From: Thermoanaerobaculia bacterium
GTDB lineage: Bacteria > Acidobacteriota > Thermoanaerobaculia > Multivoradales > Multivoraceae
Length of the DNA: 64,000 bases
Assembly: GCA_022822365.1 (NCBI GenBank)
Contig: JAJEBV010000016.1
Span: forward strand, 62,001 to 126,000
Reading direction: 5' to 3'
Of the stretch, positions 29,582 through 38,316 are shown piece by piece. Position numbers and translations under genes: made by a program. Below the pieces are notes generated by a model. That model searched no databases. It was not told the DNA's origin and saw nothing but the letters and a program-made list of their open reading frames with translations. Positions within the stretch are counted from its first letter, which is position 1. Every line of letters starts with the position of its first letter.

Positions 29582-31198
29582 ATGTCGACCAAAGCGACAA
29601 CCCGCCGCGCCGGCGGAGCGATCCTGGGCGCCGCCCTGGCACTCACGTCTGCATGCGGCGGCGAGCAGGTCGAGCCCCTGACCACGACGGTCAGCACGGA
29701 ACTCGGCGCGGTCGAAGGCCAGGCGCTCGAGTCCGGAGTCCTCAAGTTCGCCGGCATCCCGTTCGCGGCGCCGCCGGTCGGCGACCTCCGCTGGCGGCCG
29801 CCACAACCGGCCGCCGCCTGGGAGGGCAGCCGCGACGCCACGGAGTTCTCCGCCTCCTGCTGGCAGCCTCTCTCCCCGCCCGGCTCGTTCTACGACACCG
29901 GCGACATCGAGCGCAGCGAGGACTGCCTCTACCTGAATGTCTGGACCGGGGCGGAGCACGCCGAAGCCGCCCTGCCGGTCATGGTGTGGATCCACGGCGG
30001 CGGCCTCCAGACCGGCTCCGGCAGCACTCTGCTCTACGACGGCGAGAGCCTGGCCAACCGCGGCGTCGTACTGGTGACGATCAACTACCGGCTCGGACCG
30101 ATGGGCTTCCTTGCTCACGCGGAGCTCTCGGCCGAGGACGAGAATGGAGCGTCGGGTAACTACGGCATCCTGGACCAGGTCGCCGCACTCCAGTGGGTGC
30201 AGGCCAACATCGCCGCCTTCGGCGGGGACCCGGGCCGGGTCACGATCTTCGGCGAGTCGGCGGGCTCCTGGAGCGTGAACTACCTGACAGCGACGCCCCT
30301 GGCCGCGGGGCTGTTCCACCGCGCGATCGGCCACAGCGGCGGCATCTTCTGGCCCATGCCGCGACTGGCCGAGGCCGAGTCACAGGGCGTCCAGGTGGCT
30401 GAACGGCTCGGTGCCGGCGACCTCACAGCCATGCGCTCCGCGTCCGTCGAGGAGGTCTACGAAGCAGCCGGCGCTTCCGAGCTGCCGACCTTCGTGGGGA
30501 TCAGCGACGGCCATGTGTTCCCGAAGGATGTCCACGACATCTTCGCGGCCGGCGAACAGAACGACGTCGACACGATCGTCGGCTTCAACAGCGACGAAGG
30601 CACGGCATTGTTCGCCGCCCCCGGCGGGATCACCGTCGCGGACTACCGCGAGGCGCTCGCGGGCACGTATGGCGAACACGCCGACGCGATGTTCGCGGTC
30701 TACCCCGCCGAGGACGACGACCAGGCGCGCGTCGCCGCGTACGAGAACACCGCCGACCAGTTCTTCGCCTGGCAGATGCGCACCTGGGCCAGACTGCAGA
30801 GCCACACGGGCGAGCAGCCCATCCGGATGTACTACTTCTCCCGAGTACCGCCGTGGGATGAAGCGGAAACCTACGGCTCCTATCACGCGGCGGAGATCGT
30901 CTACGCGTTCGACAATCTGCACAAGAGCGGTGAACTGAGGGGAGACGAGATCGGCCCCTTCAACCACGCCTGGGACGACACGGACAGGGCGCTCGCCGAC
31001 ACGATGGCGAGCTACTGGGTGAACTTCGCGGCCACCGGCGACCCCAACGGCGACGGCCTGCCCGACTGGCCCGTCTACGACCCGGACGCCGACGGCGTCC
31101 TGGAACTGGGAGACAAGATCGGCGTCATCCAGGGCCTGCTCAAGGATCGCCTGGACGCCTTCGACGCCTTCTACCAGGACCTGCGCGGGAACGGATAG
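29582..31198 (+). CDS. Type B carboxylesterase, lipoprotein
   Basis: A 538-residue alpha/beta-hydrolase of the carboxylesterase/lipase type B family. The N-terminus has a lipoprotein-like signal (ALALTSAC). Diagnostic blocks are FAGIPFAAPPVGDLRW, EDCLYLNVW, the oxyanion segment MVWIHGGGLQTGS, the nucleophile elbow GESAG near residue 225, and YHAAEIVYAF near the catalytic His. The C-terminal WVNFAATGDPNG is also typical. It would hydrolyse carboxyl esters outside the cytoplasm; the substrate is unknown. AGGGAGGA precedes the ATG and the gene begins three bases after msrB, so they are probably cotranscribed. Confidence 0.92.
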   Translation: MSTKATTRRAGGAILGAALALTSACGGEQVEPLTTTVSTELGAVEGQALESGVLKFAGIPFAAPPVGDLRWRPPQPAAAWEGSRDATEFSASCWQPLSPPGSFYDTGDIERSEDCLYLNVWTGAEHAEAALPVMVWIHGGGLQTGSGSTLLYDGESLANRGVVLVTINYRLGPMGFLAHAELSAEDENGASGNYGILDQVAALQWVQANIAAFGGDPGRVTIFGESAGSWSVNYLTATPLAAGLFHRAIGHSGGIFWPMPRLAEAESQGVQVAERLGAGDLTAMRSASVEEVYEAAGASELPTFVGISDGHVFPKDVHDIFAAGEQNDVDTIVGFNSDEGTALFAAPGGITVADYREALAGTYGEHADAMFAVYPAEDDDQARVAAYENTADQFFAWQMRTWARLQSHTGEQPIRMYYFSRVPPWDEAETYGSYHAAEIVYAFDNLHKSGELRGDEIGPFNHAWDDTDRALADTMASYWVNFAATGDPNGDGLPDWPVYDPDADGVLELGDKIGVIQGLLKDRLDAFDAFYQDLRGNG

Positions 31199-31337
31199 CA
31201 GCCCCCGGCGGCCGCCTTTGTGCTAGCGTCCCGCCTTCAGGCAGTGGGTGCAGAGCTCACGCGGCGAACCAGGATGCGCCTGTCGTTCTCGAGCGTTGAT
31301 TGATGTGGAACCCGGAGCCGAGAACAAGGAGCAGCAG

Positions 31338-31601
31338 ATGGCAACGAGAATCTATGTGGGGAACCTCCCCTTCGACACGACGGAAGAGGCGGTTCGCGCG
31401 CTGTTCCAGGCTCATGGCGATGTGAGCGAGGTTTCGCTGATCAACGACCGTGAAACCGGCCGGCCGCGGGGCTTCGGCTTCGTCGAGATGGCGTCCGGAG
31501 GCCAGGAGGCGATCTCCGCCCTTGACCGGCAGCAGTTCGGGGGTCGTACCCTCCGCGTCAACGAAGCCCGCCCGCGCGAGGAACGCCGGCCCCGCTGGTA
31601 G
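31338..31601 (+). CDS. Small RRM RNA-binding protein
   Basis: 87 residues, one RNA-recognition motif. RNP2 is IYVGNL near the N-terminus and RNP1 is GFGFVEM near residue 50, followed by an Arg-rich tail (RPREERRPRW). The start ATG follows AAGGAG (31326-31331) by six bases; the upstream in-frame extension is rejected. Bacterial RRM proteins of this size occur in cyanobacteria and several other phyla, often cold-induced, and bind RNA in the cytoplasm. The roughly 140-base leader before it has no obvious gene and could hold its own control region. Confidence 0.92.
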   Translation: MATRIYVGNLPFDTTEEAVRALFQAHGDVSEVSLINDRETGRPRGFGFVEMASGGQEAISALDRQQFGGRTLRVNEARPREERRPRW

Positions 31602-31620
31602 CAGCCGCCCCGCTCCCGCC

Positions 31621-32349
31621 CTACATCTGCGGGTAGTAGAACTGCGGCACGGCGACATCCTCGAGAGGCGACGGCTTGAGCTCGATGATGTCGTCGCGAA
31701 CGCCGCCCTTGTTCATCCTGAAGGACGCGTTCACGCGCTCCGGAGCGTCCCAGAGAACGACCGCGAACTCGCCGTTCTTCTCGATCGGGCCGGTCGTCTG
31801 GTAGCTGCCGTCGCCTGAGGTGATCGTCACCTCGCCACCGCCCTTGACCGGCTTGCCCCGATTGTCCTGGACCCTTCCAGTGAGGACGGTGCGCACGCCC
31901 TCCGCCGCCATCGACTCGCCTTCCCGGAAGAGGATCGGATAGACCTGCTGAGTTCCATCGCGTTGCACGGCGACGCGAGCCACGACCGACCGGTAGCCGT
32001 CGCGCTCGAAGGTGATGCGAACCGTAAGCCCTTCGTAGTCCTCCCGGCTGAAGATCCGGCCCATGTTGCGCAGGAGGTAGGTCCCGGTCTTCCGGCCCTT
32101 GGCGCGCAGCCTCGGCGCGGGCATGTTGTCGTTCTGGAACCAGATGTCCACATCGGACAGCGGGTTCCCGCTCGAATCGAGAATCGTGCCGAACACGCGG
32201 GTGTTGTCCCGGCCGCCGACCGCGCCAGTCACGTCGCCGCCGCGCAGATCGCCGCCGACGTTCACAGCGCCCGGATCCTGGGCCAGGGCCGGAACCGCCA
32301 GCACGAGCAGCGGGACGAACAGGAGCGGGAAAAGAAGTCTCTTCGACAT
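31621..32349 (-). CDS. Exported protein with carboxypeptidase-regulatory-like beta domains
   Basis: 242 residues with a signal peptide ending PALAQ. The start MSKRLLFP has GGAGGG upstream; 25 upstream in-frame residues are rejected. Two beta-sandwich repeats can be seen: RVFGTILDSSGNPLSDVDIWF and VLTGRVQDNRGKPVKGGGEVTI, both of the carboxypeptidase-regulatory (transthyretin-like) kind used in cell-surface or periplasmic proteins. The protein ends in Tyr/Pro-rich residues. No catalytic site is visible. It is convergent with the RRM gene and divergent from the TPR-like protein gene. Confidence 0.75.
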   Translation of the reverse strand: MSKRLLFPLLFVPLLVLAVPALAQDPGAVNVGGDLRGGDVTGAVGGRDNTRVFGTILDSSGNPLSDVDIWFQNDNMPAPRLRAKGRKTGTYLLRNMGRIFSREDYEGLTVRITFERDGYRSVVARVAVQRDGTQQVYPILFREGESMAAEGVRTVLTGRVQDNRGKPVKGGGEVTITSGDGSYQTTGPIEKNGEFAVVLWDAPERVNASFRMNKGGVRDDIIELKPSPLEDVAVPQFYYPQM

Positions 32350-32425
32350 TTTGCAGCCCTCCGGACGATCTTCGCGCGATGACCCGTGCGCGGTACCTGC
32401 AAGCATCTTGGAACCTATCAGCAAC

Positions 32426-32431
32426 TAGGAT
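32426..32431 (+). promoter_or_regulatory. Candidate leaderless -10 box of the TPR-like protein gene
   Basis: TAGGAT lies six bases before the ATG at 32438; no ribosome-binding site is seen. Confidence 0.5.
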
Positions 32432-32437
32432 GGCCGG

Positions 32438-33823
32438 ATGCCGCCAACCGCATCCGGACCGGCCGCGCCGCCGCGGCCGAAGCAGATCCTGGCGGCGGCC
32501 GCGATCGGTGTCGCGGCAGCCCTCGTCCTCCTGCGGTGGACGGCACCGGACAACCCGACCGCCCCCTCCAACGACGCATCCCGCGGCGTCCCGGCTCCCC
32601 TGCCATCTCGCCCGGAACCCGAGCCTCCGCCGCCCCTGCCGCGCGCGCTCAGCGAGGCGATCGACCTGATGGCCCAGGGAAGACTCCGCGAAGCGCAGCG
32701 CCTGATGCTCGGCTTCGACGCCAGTCCCGCCGCGCTGGAACTGCTGCCCGACCATCGGGAGACCATGGCCGCGATGCTGGAGCGGCTCAGCAACGACCCG
32801 GCTCTGACGGCCGCCCTGGAGTTCGAACGCGGCTTCGAGGACGCCGACCTCGATCGTCTTCGGCGAACCCTGGGTTCGCTGTCGCGCGAGGGGACGATCG
32901 CCCTCCGGCGCGACCCGGAAGCATCCCGCTACATCGACGACGCGCGGCGGCTGACGGCCGAGGTCGACGCGATCGAAGGTCTGCTCGGCAGCGACCGTCT
33001 GGCAGCGCTCCGGCTGGCCCAGGACTTCGCCCGGCGCCACCCGAGATTCGCCGCCGGTCTCGCCTTCGAGGATCGCGCCGCCGAAGCGATCGAGGACACC
33101 GCCGAGCGGCTGATGGCGGCGAACCGCCTGGACGAGGCACGAACGCTGCTGCTCGAACTCAGATCGCTCCGCGGCGACGCGGCAAGGGAGGCCGGCTCCG
33201 TCGATGCCAGGCTGGCTTCCATCGAATCCCTGTTCCGGCGCCGGAGCGACCTGGACGCTGCGATCCGCGAGATCGAGGTGCTGGGCCGGGAACGACCGCA
33301 CGAGGCGCTCGAGGTTCTGGCCGCGATGGAGCGGACGCCTGAGAACCGTCGCCGTCTGGCCCAGGTTGAATCCACGCTCAGGTTTCTTCTGGACGACCTC
33401 GACCAGGGAAGCCCCGCCGTCGAGATACTGGCCGCGGACGGGACGAGCCTGGACCAGGTCGAGTACGACCGACGTGAGGACCTCGTCCTGCTGGTCCGTG
33501 CCCGGGACGACTACGATGTCGTCTCCGTGCGCTTCTTCTGGCGCTGGTTCGACCGCGACGGCGAAGGCGACGTCGTCGAAGCGGTGCTCGGCCCGGCCGA
33601 ACCCGAGCCTTCGCCCGCCGCGGACGGTGCGGAAAACGGAAGGACCACCGAGGTGGCCTTTCAGGCCAAGGTGACGCAAGCCGAGCACGGGGGCCGCAGC
33701 CTTCAGTTCTGGGCCGAGGCCACCGACCGCGGCGGCCGCATCGCCAGGAGCGCCGACCCGCCGAAGCAGCTCACACCCGCACGACGCGGGTTCCTCCAGC
33801 GGCTCGGCCTTCGCCGCCAATGA
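32438..33823 (+). CDS. Membrane-anchored helical-repeat protein of unknown function
   Basis: 461 residues. One N-terminal membrane helix (about 17-33, ILAAAAIGVAAALVLL) is followed by a Pro-rich stretch, then about 260 residues of alpha-helical repeats rich in Leu, Arg and Glu that look TPR-like. A beta-rich C-terminal domain begins near SPAVEILAADGTSLDQVEYD and contains VSVRFFWRW. It is likely a periplasmic scaffold or assembly protein anchored in the inner membrane. I do not recognise a family. The stop overlaps an ATG in the frame of the DEAD-box gene, which probably begins further down. Confidence 0.6.
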   Translation: MPPTASGPAAPPRPKQILAAAAIGVAAALVLLRWTAPDNPTAPSNDASRGVPAPLPSRPEPEPPPPLPRALSEAIDLMAQGRLREAQRLMLGFDASPAALELLPDHRETMAAMLERLSNDPALTAALEFERGFEDADLDRLRRTLGSLSREGTIALRRDPEASRYIDDARRLTAEVDAIEGLLGSDRLAALRLAQDFARRHPRFAAGLAFEDRAAEAIEDTAERLMAANRLDEARTLLLELRSLRGDAAREAGSVDARLASIESLFRRRSDLDAAIREIEVLGRERPHEALEVLAAMERTPENRRRLAQVESTLRFLLDDLDQGSPAVEILAADGTSLDQVEYDRREDLVLLVRARDDYDVVSVRFFWRWFDRDGEGDVVEAVLGPAEPEPSPAADGAENGRTTEVAFQAKVTQAEHGGRSLQFWAEATDRGGRIARSADPPKQLTPARRGFLQRLGLRRQ

Positions 33824-33858
33824 CTCCTCGCGGACGTGAAATCACTGACTGGCAGACA

Positions 33859-33887
33859 CTTACAGGCGCCAAACGCACTGGTATGAT
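33859..33887 (+). promoter_or_regulatory. Candidate promoter of the DEAD-box helicase gene
   Basis: CTTACA (33859-33864) and TATGAT (33882-33887) are 17 bases apart. TATGAT ends seven bases before a GTG at 33895, so the message would start at that codon. The two ATGs at 33883 and 33886 would then belong to the promoter, not the gene. Confidence 0.5.
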
Positions 33888-33894
33888 GACCACC

Positions 33895-35148
33895 GTGGCA
33901 AACGGTACAAGTGCCCCGAACGACGCCGGTGGAACACCCGTAGAACCGGCGATACCCCAACACCACGTCGAGACGACCAACCGGGACTTCCGCAGCCTGG
34001 GGCTGAACCGGGAGATCCTGGACGTGCTCGCCGGAATCGGCTTCGAGCATCCGACGCCGATCCAGGCCGACGTGATCCCCGATGCGATCGCCGGCAAGGA
34101 CCTGATCGGCCTGGCGGAGACCGGCTCCGGCAAGACGGCCGCCTTCGTCCTGCCGATCATCCAGCGCCTCGGCCGGGGCAAGGGAGTGCGAGCTCTCGTC
34201 GTCTGCCCCACGCGCGAGATCGCCCTGCAGACCAAGGCCTTCCTCGATGTCTTCCGCAAGAGCCCGCTGCAGATCACCTCGGCCTGCCTGATCGGGGGCG
34301 TCAAGATCGGGCCGCAGTTCGACCAGTTGCGCCGGGACCCCGATGTCCTGGTGGCAACCCCCGGCCGGCTTCTGGACCACACCGAACGCGGCACGGTGAG
34401 CCTCCGCAACGTCGAGGAACTCGTGCTGGACGAAGCCGACCACATGCTCGACCTCGGCTTCATGCCCCAGGTGCAGCGAATCGTGACGCAGGTGCCCAGC
34501 AAGCGGCACACCATGCTGTTCTCGGCCACCATGCCGCCCCCGATCGAGCGCCTGGCCCAGCGCTACATGGACGACCCGCTGCGGATCGACCTGGCGCCCC
34601 GCGGCGCCGCTTCCGGCATCGAACACCGCCTCTACCTGGTCGACGAGAAGGACAAGAAGAGCTGCGCCCTGGCGCTGCTCGACTCCGTCCCCGGCTCGAC
34701 CCTCGTCTTCACCAAGCGCCGCTCCGACGCCGAGTGGCTCTGCCGGGTGCTGGAGCGAGGGCGGCACAGCGTGGCGCGCATCCACTCCGACCGTTCGCAG
34801 AAACACAGGGTCGCGGCCCTGGAGAGTTTCCGCGCAGGTCGTCATCGCATCCTGGTGGCGACGAACATCGCGGCCCGCGGCATCGACGTTGTGGGCATCG
34901 AGCACATCCTGAACTACGACCTGCCTGACACCGCGGAGGACTACATCCATCGCGCCGGACGCACCGCCCGCGGCGCCGCCGAAGGGGTCGTGTCGTCGAT
35001 CGGTACCTGGCTCGACAAGCCGATCGTCCGCCAGATAGAGCTCGCGCTCGGTCACCCGCTGCCTCGTAGCGAAGTCGAGGGAGTGGCCCCCTACCGTGAA
35101 ATGCGGTCGCTCAACGAGCGACGCCGCCGGTCTCCGCTGCGCCGCTAG
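33895..35148 (+). CDS. DEAD-box RNA helicase
   Basis: 417 residues from GTG 33895; ATGs at 33820, 33883 and 33886 are alternatives. It has the Q motif (FEHPTPIQADVIP), motif I AETGSGKT, Ia PTREIALQ, II DEAD, III SAT, IV-V TLVFTKRR and ATNIAARGIDV, and VI HRAGRTARG. It is a compact cytoplasmic RNA helicase without a large C-terminal extension, ending in a short Arg-rich tail. Roles in the family are ribosome assembly and mRNA turnover. It is followed eight bases later by the MutS-like gene. Confidence 0.93.
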   Translation: MANGTSAPNDAGGTPVEPAIPQHHVETTNRDFRSLGLNREILDVLAGIGFEHPTPIQADVIPDAIAGKDLIGLAETGSGKTAAFVLPIIQRLGRGKGVRALVVCPTREIALQTKAFLDVFRKSPLQITSACLIGGVKIGPQFDQLRRDPDVLVATPGRLLDHTERGTVSLRNVEELVLDEADHMLDLGFMPQVQRIVTQVPSKRHTMLFSATMPPPIERLAQRYMDDPLRIDLAPRGAASGIEHRLYLVDEKDKKSCALALLDSVPGSTLVFTKRRSDAEWLCRVLERGRHSVARIHSDRSQKHRVAALESFRAGRHRILVATNIAARGIDVVGIEHILNYDLPDTAEDYIHRAGRTARGAAEGVVSSIGTWLDKPIVRQIELALGHPLPRSEVEGVAPYREMRSLNERRRRSPLRR

Positions 35149-35155
35149 GGACGCC

Positions 35156-36778
35156 ATGATCCCGATCCCGGATCTCCTGAACCGGGAGCCCTTTCTCGGC
35201 ATCGACCGGGAGGCTCTGACGGACCTGCTCGGCCTCGCCATTCTCGGCCGGGAGATCGGCACCGAATTCCACGACCTGATGGCGGAGGCGGAGACGCCGC
35301 CGACCACCTGGCGGCCGGAGTTCTTCGAGCAGGACCTCTTCGTCGACCGCCTGATCGCGGAGAGCTTCGAGATCGCGATGGACGGCGTCCGGTACCCGAT
35401 CAACGAACGCTTCCTCCGACGCGCGCTGTCCGCTACCCCGACCGATCTGCGGACGGTCGAGTTCCGCCAGTCCATCCTGCGCGAGATGGACGAGAACGAG
35501 GAGATCCTGGCGTCGGCCAAACGGCTCTACCGCGAACTGTTCGCCCTGCTGTCGCTTCACCGGACGCCCCGCTACCACCGCATCGTCGACACCGCCGCGC
35601 ACAACCTGGACATCCTGAAGCAGAGCCGCCTCGTCATCGACCTGATGCACGAGAGATTCGGATCCGCCCGCTCCGGCCTCAGGCGCCTCCACGAGGGAGC
35701 GGCCGCGATCCACGAGACCGAGGAGTACAAGACCCTTGCCGCCCTGCTCGATTACGAAGACCAGCTCGCCCAACTGAACCTCGACATCTCCCTGGGCGGC
35801 GACGGCCGGATCCGCCGGGTCGACGTGCGGTCCCTCGACGAGTGCAGCGACAATCCCTTCTGGAGGGGACCGATCAAGCGCTTCCTGGACCGGCTGCGGC
35901 TCGGGATCGGCGGCTACTCGATGACGAACCGGGAACTCCTGAACCGCGTTATCGAGCGGGTCTACGTCTCCCTGTCTCCGGCCCTGATCCCGCTGATCCA
36001 GATGCTTGGCCAACTGGAGCTCTACCTCGCGGTGCGCGCGCTGAGGGACCGCGCCGCCGGACGCGGCCTCGCGATGTGTCTCCCCGAGATCCTGCCCGAC
36101 CACGACACCGGCCCGGCGTTCGTCTGCGAAGACCTGTGGAACCCCCTGCTGCTGCACCAGGAGCAGGCGCCCGTCCCCTGCACCGTGAGCACCGCCGGCA
36201 GCGTGCCGATCACCGTCGTGACCGGACCCAACTCGGGCGGGAAGACGCGGCTGATCCAGGCGATCGCGCTCGCGCAGCTGCTCGCCCAGTCGGGCCTCTA
36301 CGCACCGTGCGCCCGGGGCCGCCTGCGGGTGCAGAACGGGCTCTTCGTCTCCCTGATCGAACGGGAGAGCGCGGACCAGGTGGAGGGCCGCCTGGGTCGG
36401 GAACTCGTGCGCATCCGCACCCTGTTCGAGGAGATGGAGCACGGCTCGATGGTCATCCTGGACGAGCTCTGCTCCGGTACCAACCCGTCGGAGGGCATCG
36501 AGGTCTTCACCCTGGTTCTGCAGCTCCTCCGGCGCGTCGATCCGGTGGCCTACGTAACGACCCACTTCCTCGACCACGCCCGCTCCCTGGAGGACAACCA
36601 CCACGAGCTGGGCCTGGAGTTCCTCCAGGTCGAGCTCGACGAAGCCCGCCGAAGCACCTACCAGTTCAACAGCGGTGTCGCGCGGACTTCTCTCGCCGCG
36701 CTCACCGCCGAACGCCTCGGCGTCACCTTCGAGAACCTGTCGACGGCCGTCGACAGCCGGCGGACGAAGGCGAGCTAG
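35156..36778 (+). CDS. MutS-related ATPase lacking the mismatch-recognition domain
   Basis: 540 residues with a helical lever/core region (about 30-345) and a C-terminal MutS-type ATPase: Walker A GPNSGGKT near residue 360, MVILDELCSGTNPSEG as Walker B, and a THF block for the switch His. The N-terminal mismatch-binding domain of MutS and the Smr nuclease domain of MutS2 are both missing, so a role in classical mismatch repair is unlikely. Such short MutS-like proteins are known in several phyla without a settled function. The start MIPIPDLL lies just after the helicase. The stop overlaps the convergent DUF2461 gene by four bases (CTAG). Confidence 0.85.
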   Translation: MIPIPDLLNREPFLGIDREALTDLLGLAILGREIGTEFHDLMAEAETPPTTWRPEFFEQDLFVDRLIAESFEIAMDGVRYPINERFLRRALSATPTDLRTVEFRQSILREMDENEEILASAKRLYRELFALLSLHRTPRYHRIVDTAAHNLDILKQSRLVIDLMHERFGSARSGLRRLHEGAAAIHETEEYKTLAALLDYEDQLAQLNLDISLGGDGRIRRVDVRSLDECSDNPFWRGPIKRFLDRLRLGIGGYSMTNRELLNRVIERVYVSLSPALIPLIQMLGQLELYLAVRALRDRAAGRGLAMCLPEILPDHDTGPAFVCEDLWNPLLLHQEQAPVPCTVSTAGSVPITVVTGPNSGGKTRLIQAIALAQLLAQSGLYAPCARGRLRVQNGLFVSLIERESADQVEGRLGRELVRIRTLFEEMEHGSMVILDELCSGTNPSEGIEVFTLVLQLLRRVDPVAYVTTHFLDHARSLEDNHHELGLEFLQVELDEARRSTYQFNSGVARTSLAALTAERLGVTFENLSTAVDSRRTKAS

Positions 36779-37467
36779 TACGGGACGCCGGTCGACCGGC
36801 AGACGAAGCGCATCAGGGGCGAGGCGGCGGCGCAGAGTGCCGTGAACTCGTCCAGAAAGCCGGCGCGAAGCAGGCGCCTCTGGTTGAGGCGCGCCACGGC
36901 CATGAAGGACTTCCGTTTGATGTCGTCGATTCGGGGATGGTCCGGGTCGAAGCCTCGCGGCGCCCGCTTCAGACTCTCACCGCCCAGTTCGAGCTCGCCG
37001 CCGAGCCCCGGCTTCGACGTGACCTCGGCCCAGCCCGTTCCGTCCTCCACGATCTGCTGCCGAATCGCCCGCAGCGCCTCCGGGTGCGGCCGCCACATCC
37101 CGCCGCCCATGAACACGCTGCCCGGTTCGATGTGGAGATAGAAGCCGGGCGCATGGGCATCGCGATGCTGCTCGTGGCGGAAGTGGATGCCGATGTGGGT
37201 CTTGTAGGGCCGTTTGTCGCGAGAGAACCGCACGTCCCGGTGGATGCGGAACAGGGAACCGCCGACCTTCTTCGGAACCGCCAGGAAGTGGCTCGAGACC
37301 TCGTCGATCCGCGTCCCGAAGTCGCTGATGAACTGCAGCGCCGGCTCCCGCACGACATCTTCGTAGCGCTCGCCGTTGGCCTTGAACCAGTCGCGGTCGT
37401 TGTTCTCCGCGAGCTCGCGCAGAAAGGCGAAGGTCTGTCTCGAGAACGGGTTCTTCCACTTGTCCAT
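36775..37467 (-). CDS. DUF2461 family protein
   Basis: 230 residues; the start MDKWKNPFSR follows GAGGAG. Family blocks are FLRELAENNDRDWFKANGERY, FRIHRDVRFSRDKRPYKTH and GFYLHIEPGSVFMGGGMWRP. The central RIHRD..FS.DK.PYK motif is the hallmark of TIGR02453/DUF2461. These are soluble cytoplasmic proteins with no proven activity. The long open frame upstream (to 39888) is antisense to glpK and glpF and was trimmed. It is divergent from glpF by 90 bases and convergent with the MutS-like gene. Confidence 0.9.
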   Translation of the reverse strand: MDKWKNPFSRQTFAFLRELAENNDRDWFKANGERYEDVVREPALQFISDFGTRIDEVSSHFLAVPKKVGGSLFRIHRDVRFSRDKRPYKTHIGIHFRHEQHRDAHAPGFYLHIEPGSVFMGGGMWRPHPEALRAIRQQIVEDGTGWAEVTSKPGLGGELELGGESLKRAPRGFDPDHPRIDDIKRKSFMAVARLNQRRLLRAGFLDEFTALCAAASPLMRFVCRSTGVPY

Positions 37468-37557
37468 CGTCCGCTTCTCCTCGTGTCGCTGGGGCCGTAT
37501 CTCGCTGAGAGCGGAGTGTATTCTTCGGGCCGCGCCGCAGAACAAGAGGAGACCCGC

Positions 37558-38310
37558 ATGGACATCTTCGTCGCCGAGCTGGTCGGCACCGCGCTGCTCA
37601 TCATCCTGGGTGACGGCGTCGTGGCCAACGTCGTCCTCACCCGCACCAAGGGGAACGACGGCGGCTGGATCGTCATCACGACCGGCTGGGGGCTCGCCGT
37701 CGCGCTCGCCGTCTACTGCGTCGGCCGGATCAGCGGCGCCCACATCAACCCGGCCGTCAGCCTCGGGATGTGGTCGATCGGCGAACTCGAAGCCGCCCTG
37801 CTGCCGACCTACATCGGCGCGCAGATGCTGGGCGCCTTCCTCGGCGCGGTCGTCGTCTACTTCACCTACCGGCCCCACTGGGCGATCACCACCGATCAGT
37901 CGGCGAAGCTCGGGGTGTTCTGCACCGCTCCGGAGATTCCGCGCCGCCGTGGCGCGAACTTCCTGACCGAGGTGGTCGGCACCGCCGTCCTCGTCTTCGG
38001 CGTGCTGGCCATCGCGGCCAACGCCTCCGAGCTCGCCGGCGAGATCGACCTCTCGGCGGTGTTCGCCACGGGCATCAACCCCCTCCTCGTCGGTTTCCTG
38101 GTCTGGGGGATCGGGCTCTCGCTGGGCGGCCCCACGGGCTACGCGATCAACCCCGCGCGCGACCTGGGCCCGCGCATCGCCCACGCGGTCCTGCCGATTC
38201 CGGGCAAGGGCGGTTCGGACTGGGGCTACGCCTGGGTGCCGGTGCTGGGACCGCTGGCCGGCGGCGTCCTCGGCGCGCTGGCCTTCCAGGCTCTCGGCTG
38301 GCAGGCGTAG
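37558..38310 (+). CDS. glpF: Glycerol facilitator (MIP/aquaporin family)
   Basis: 250 residues with six membrane helices and both half-helix motifs, INPAVS near residue 64 and INPARD near residue 200. The Asp after the second NPAR is characteristic of glycerol-conducting members. The start MDIFVAEL follows AGAGGAG. It would let glycerol diffuse through the inner membrane. The glycerol kinase gene begins six bases after its stop, so uptake and trapping are coupled in one operon. Confidence 0.93.
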   Translation: MDIFVAELVGTALLIILGDGVVANVVLTRTKGNDGGWIVITTGWGLAVALAVYCVGRISGAHINPAVSLGMWSIGELEAALLPTYIGAQMLGAFLGAVVVYFTYRPHWAITTDQSAKLGVFCTAPEIPRRRGANFLTEVVGTAVLVFGVLAIAANASELAGEIDLSAVFATGINPLLVGFLVWGIGLSLGGPTGYAINPARDLGPRIAHAVLPIPGKGGSDWGYAWVPVLGPLAGGVLGALAFQALGWQA

Positions 38311-38316
38311 CCGAAC

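Noticed and set aside
29054..30334. Long upstream extension of the selenoprotein frame
   Set aside because: Antisense to msrB and the esterase gene; no family similarity.
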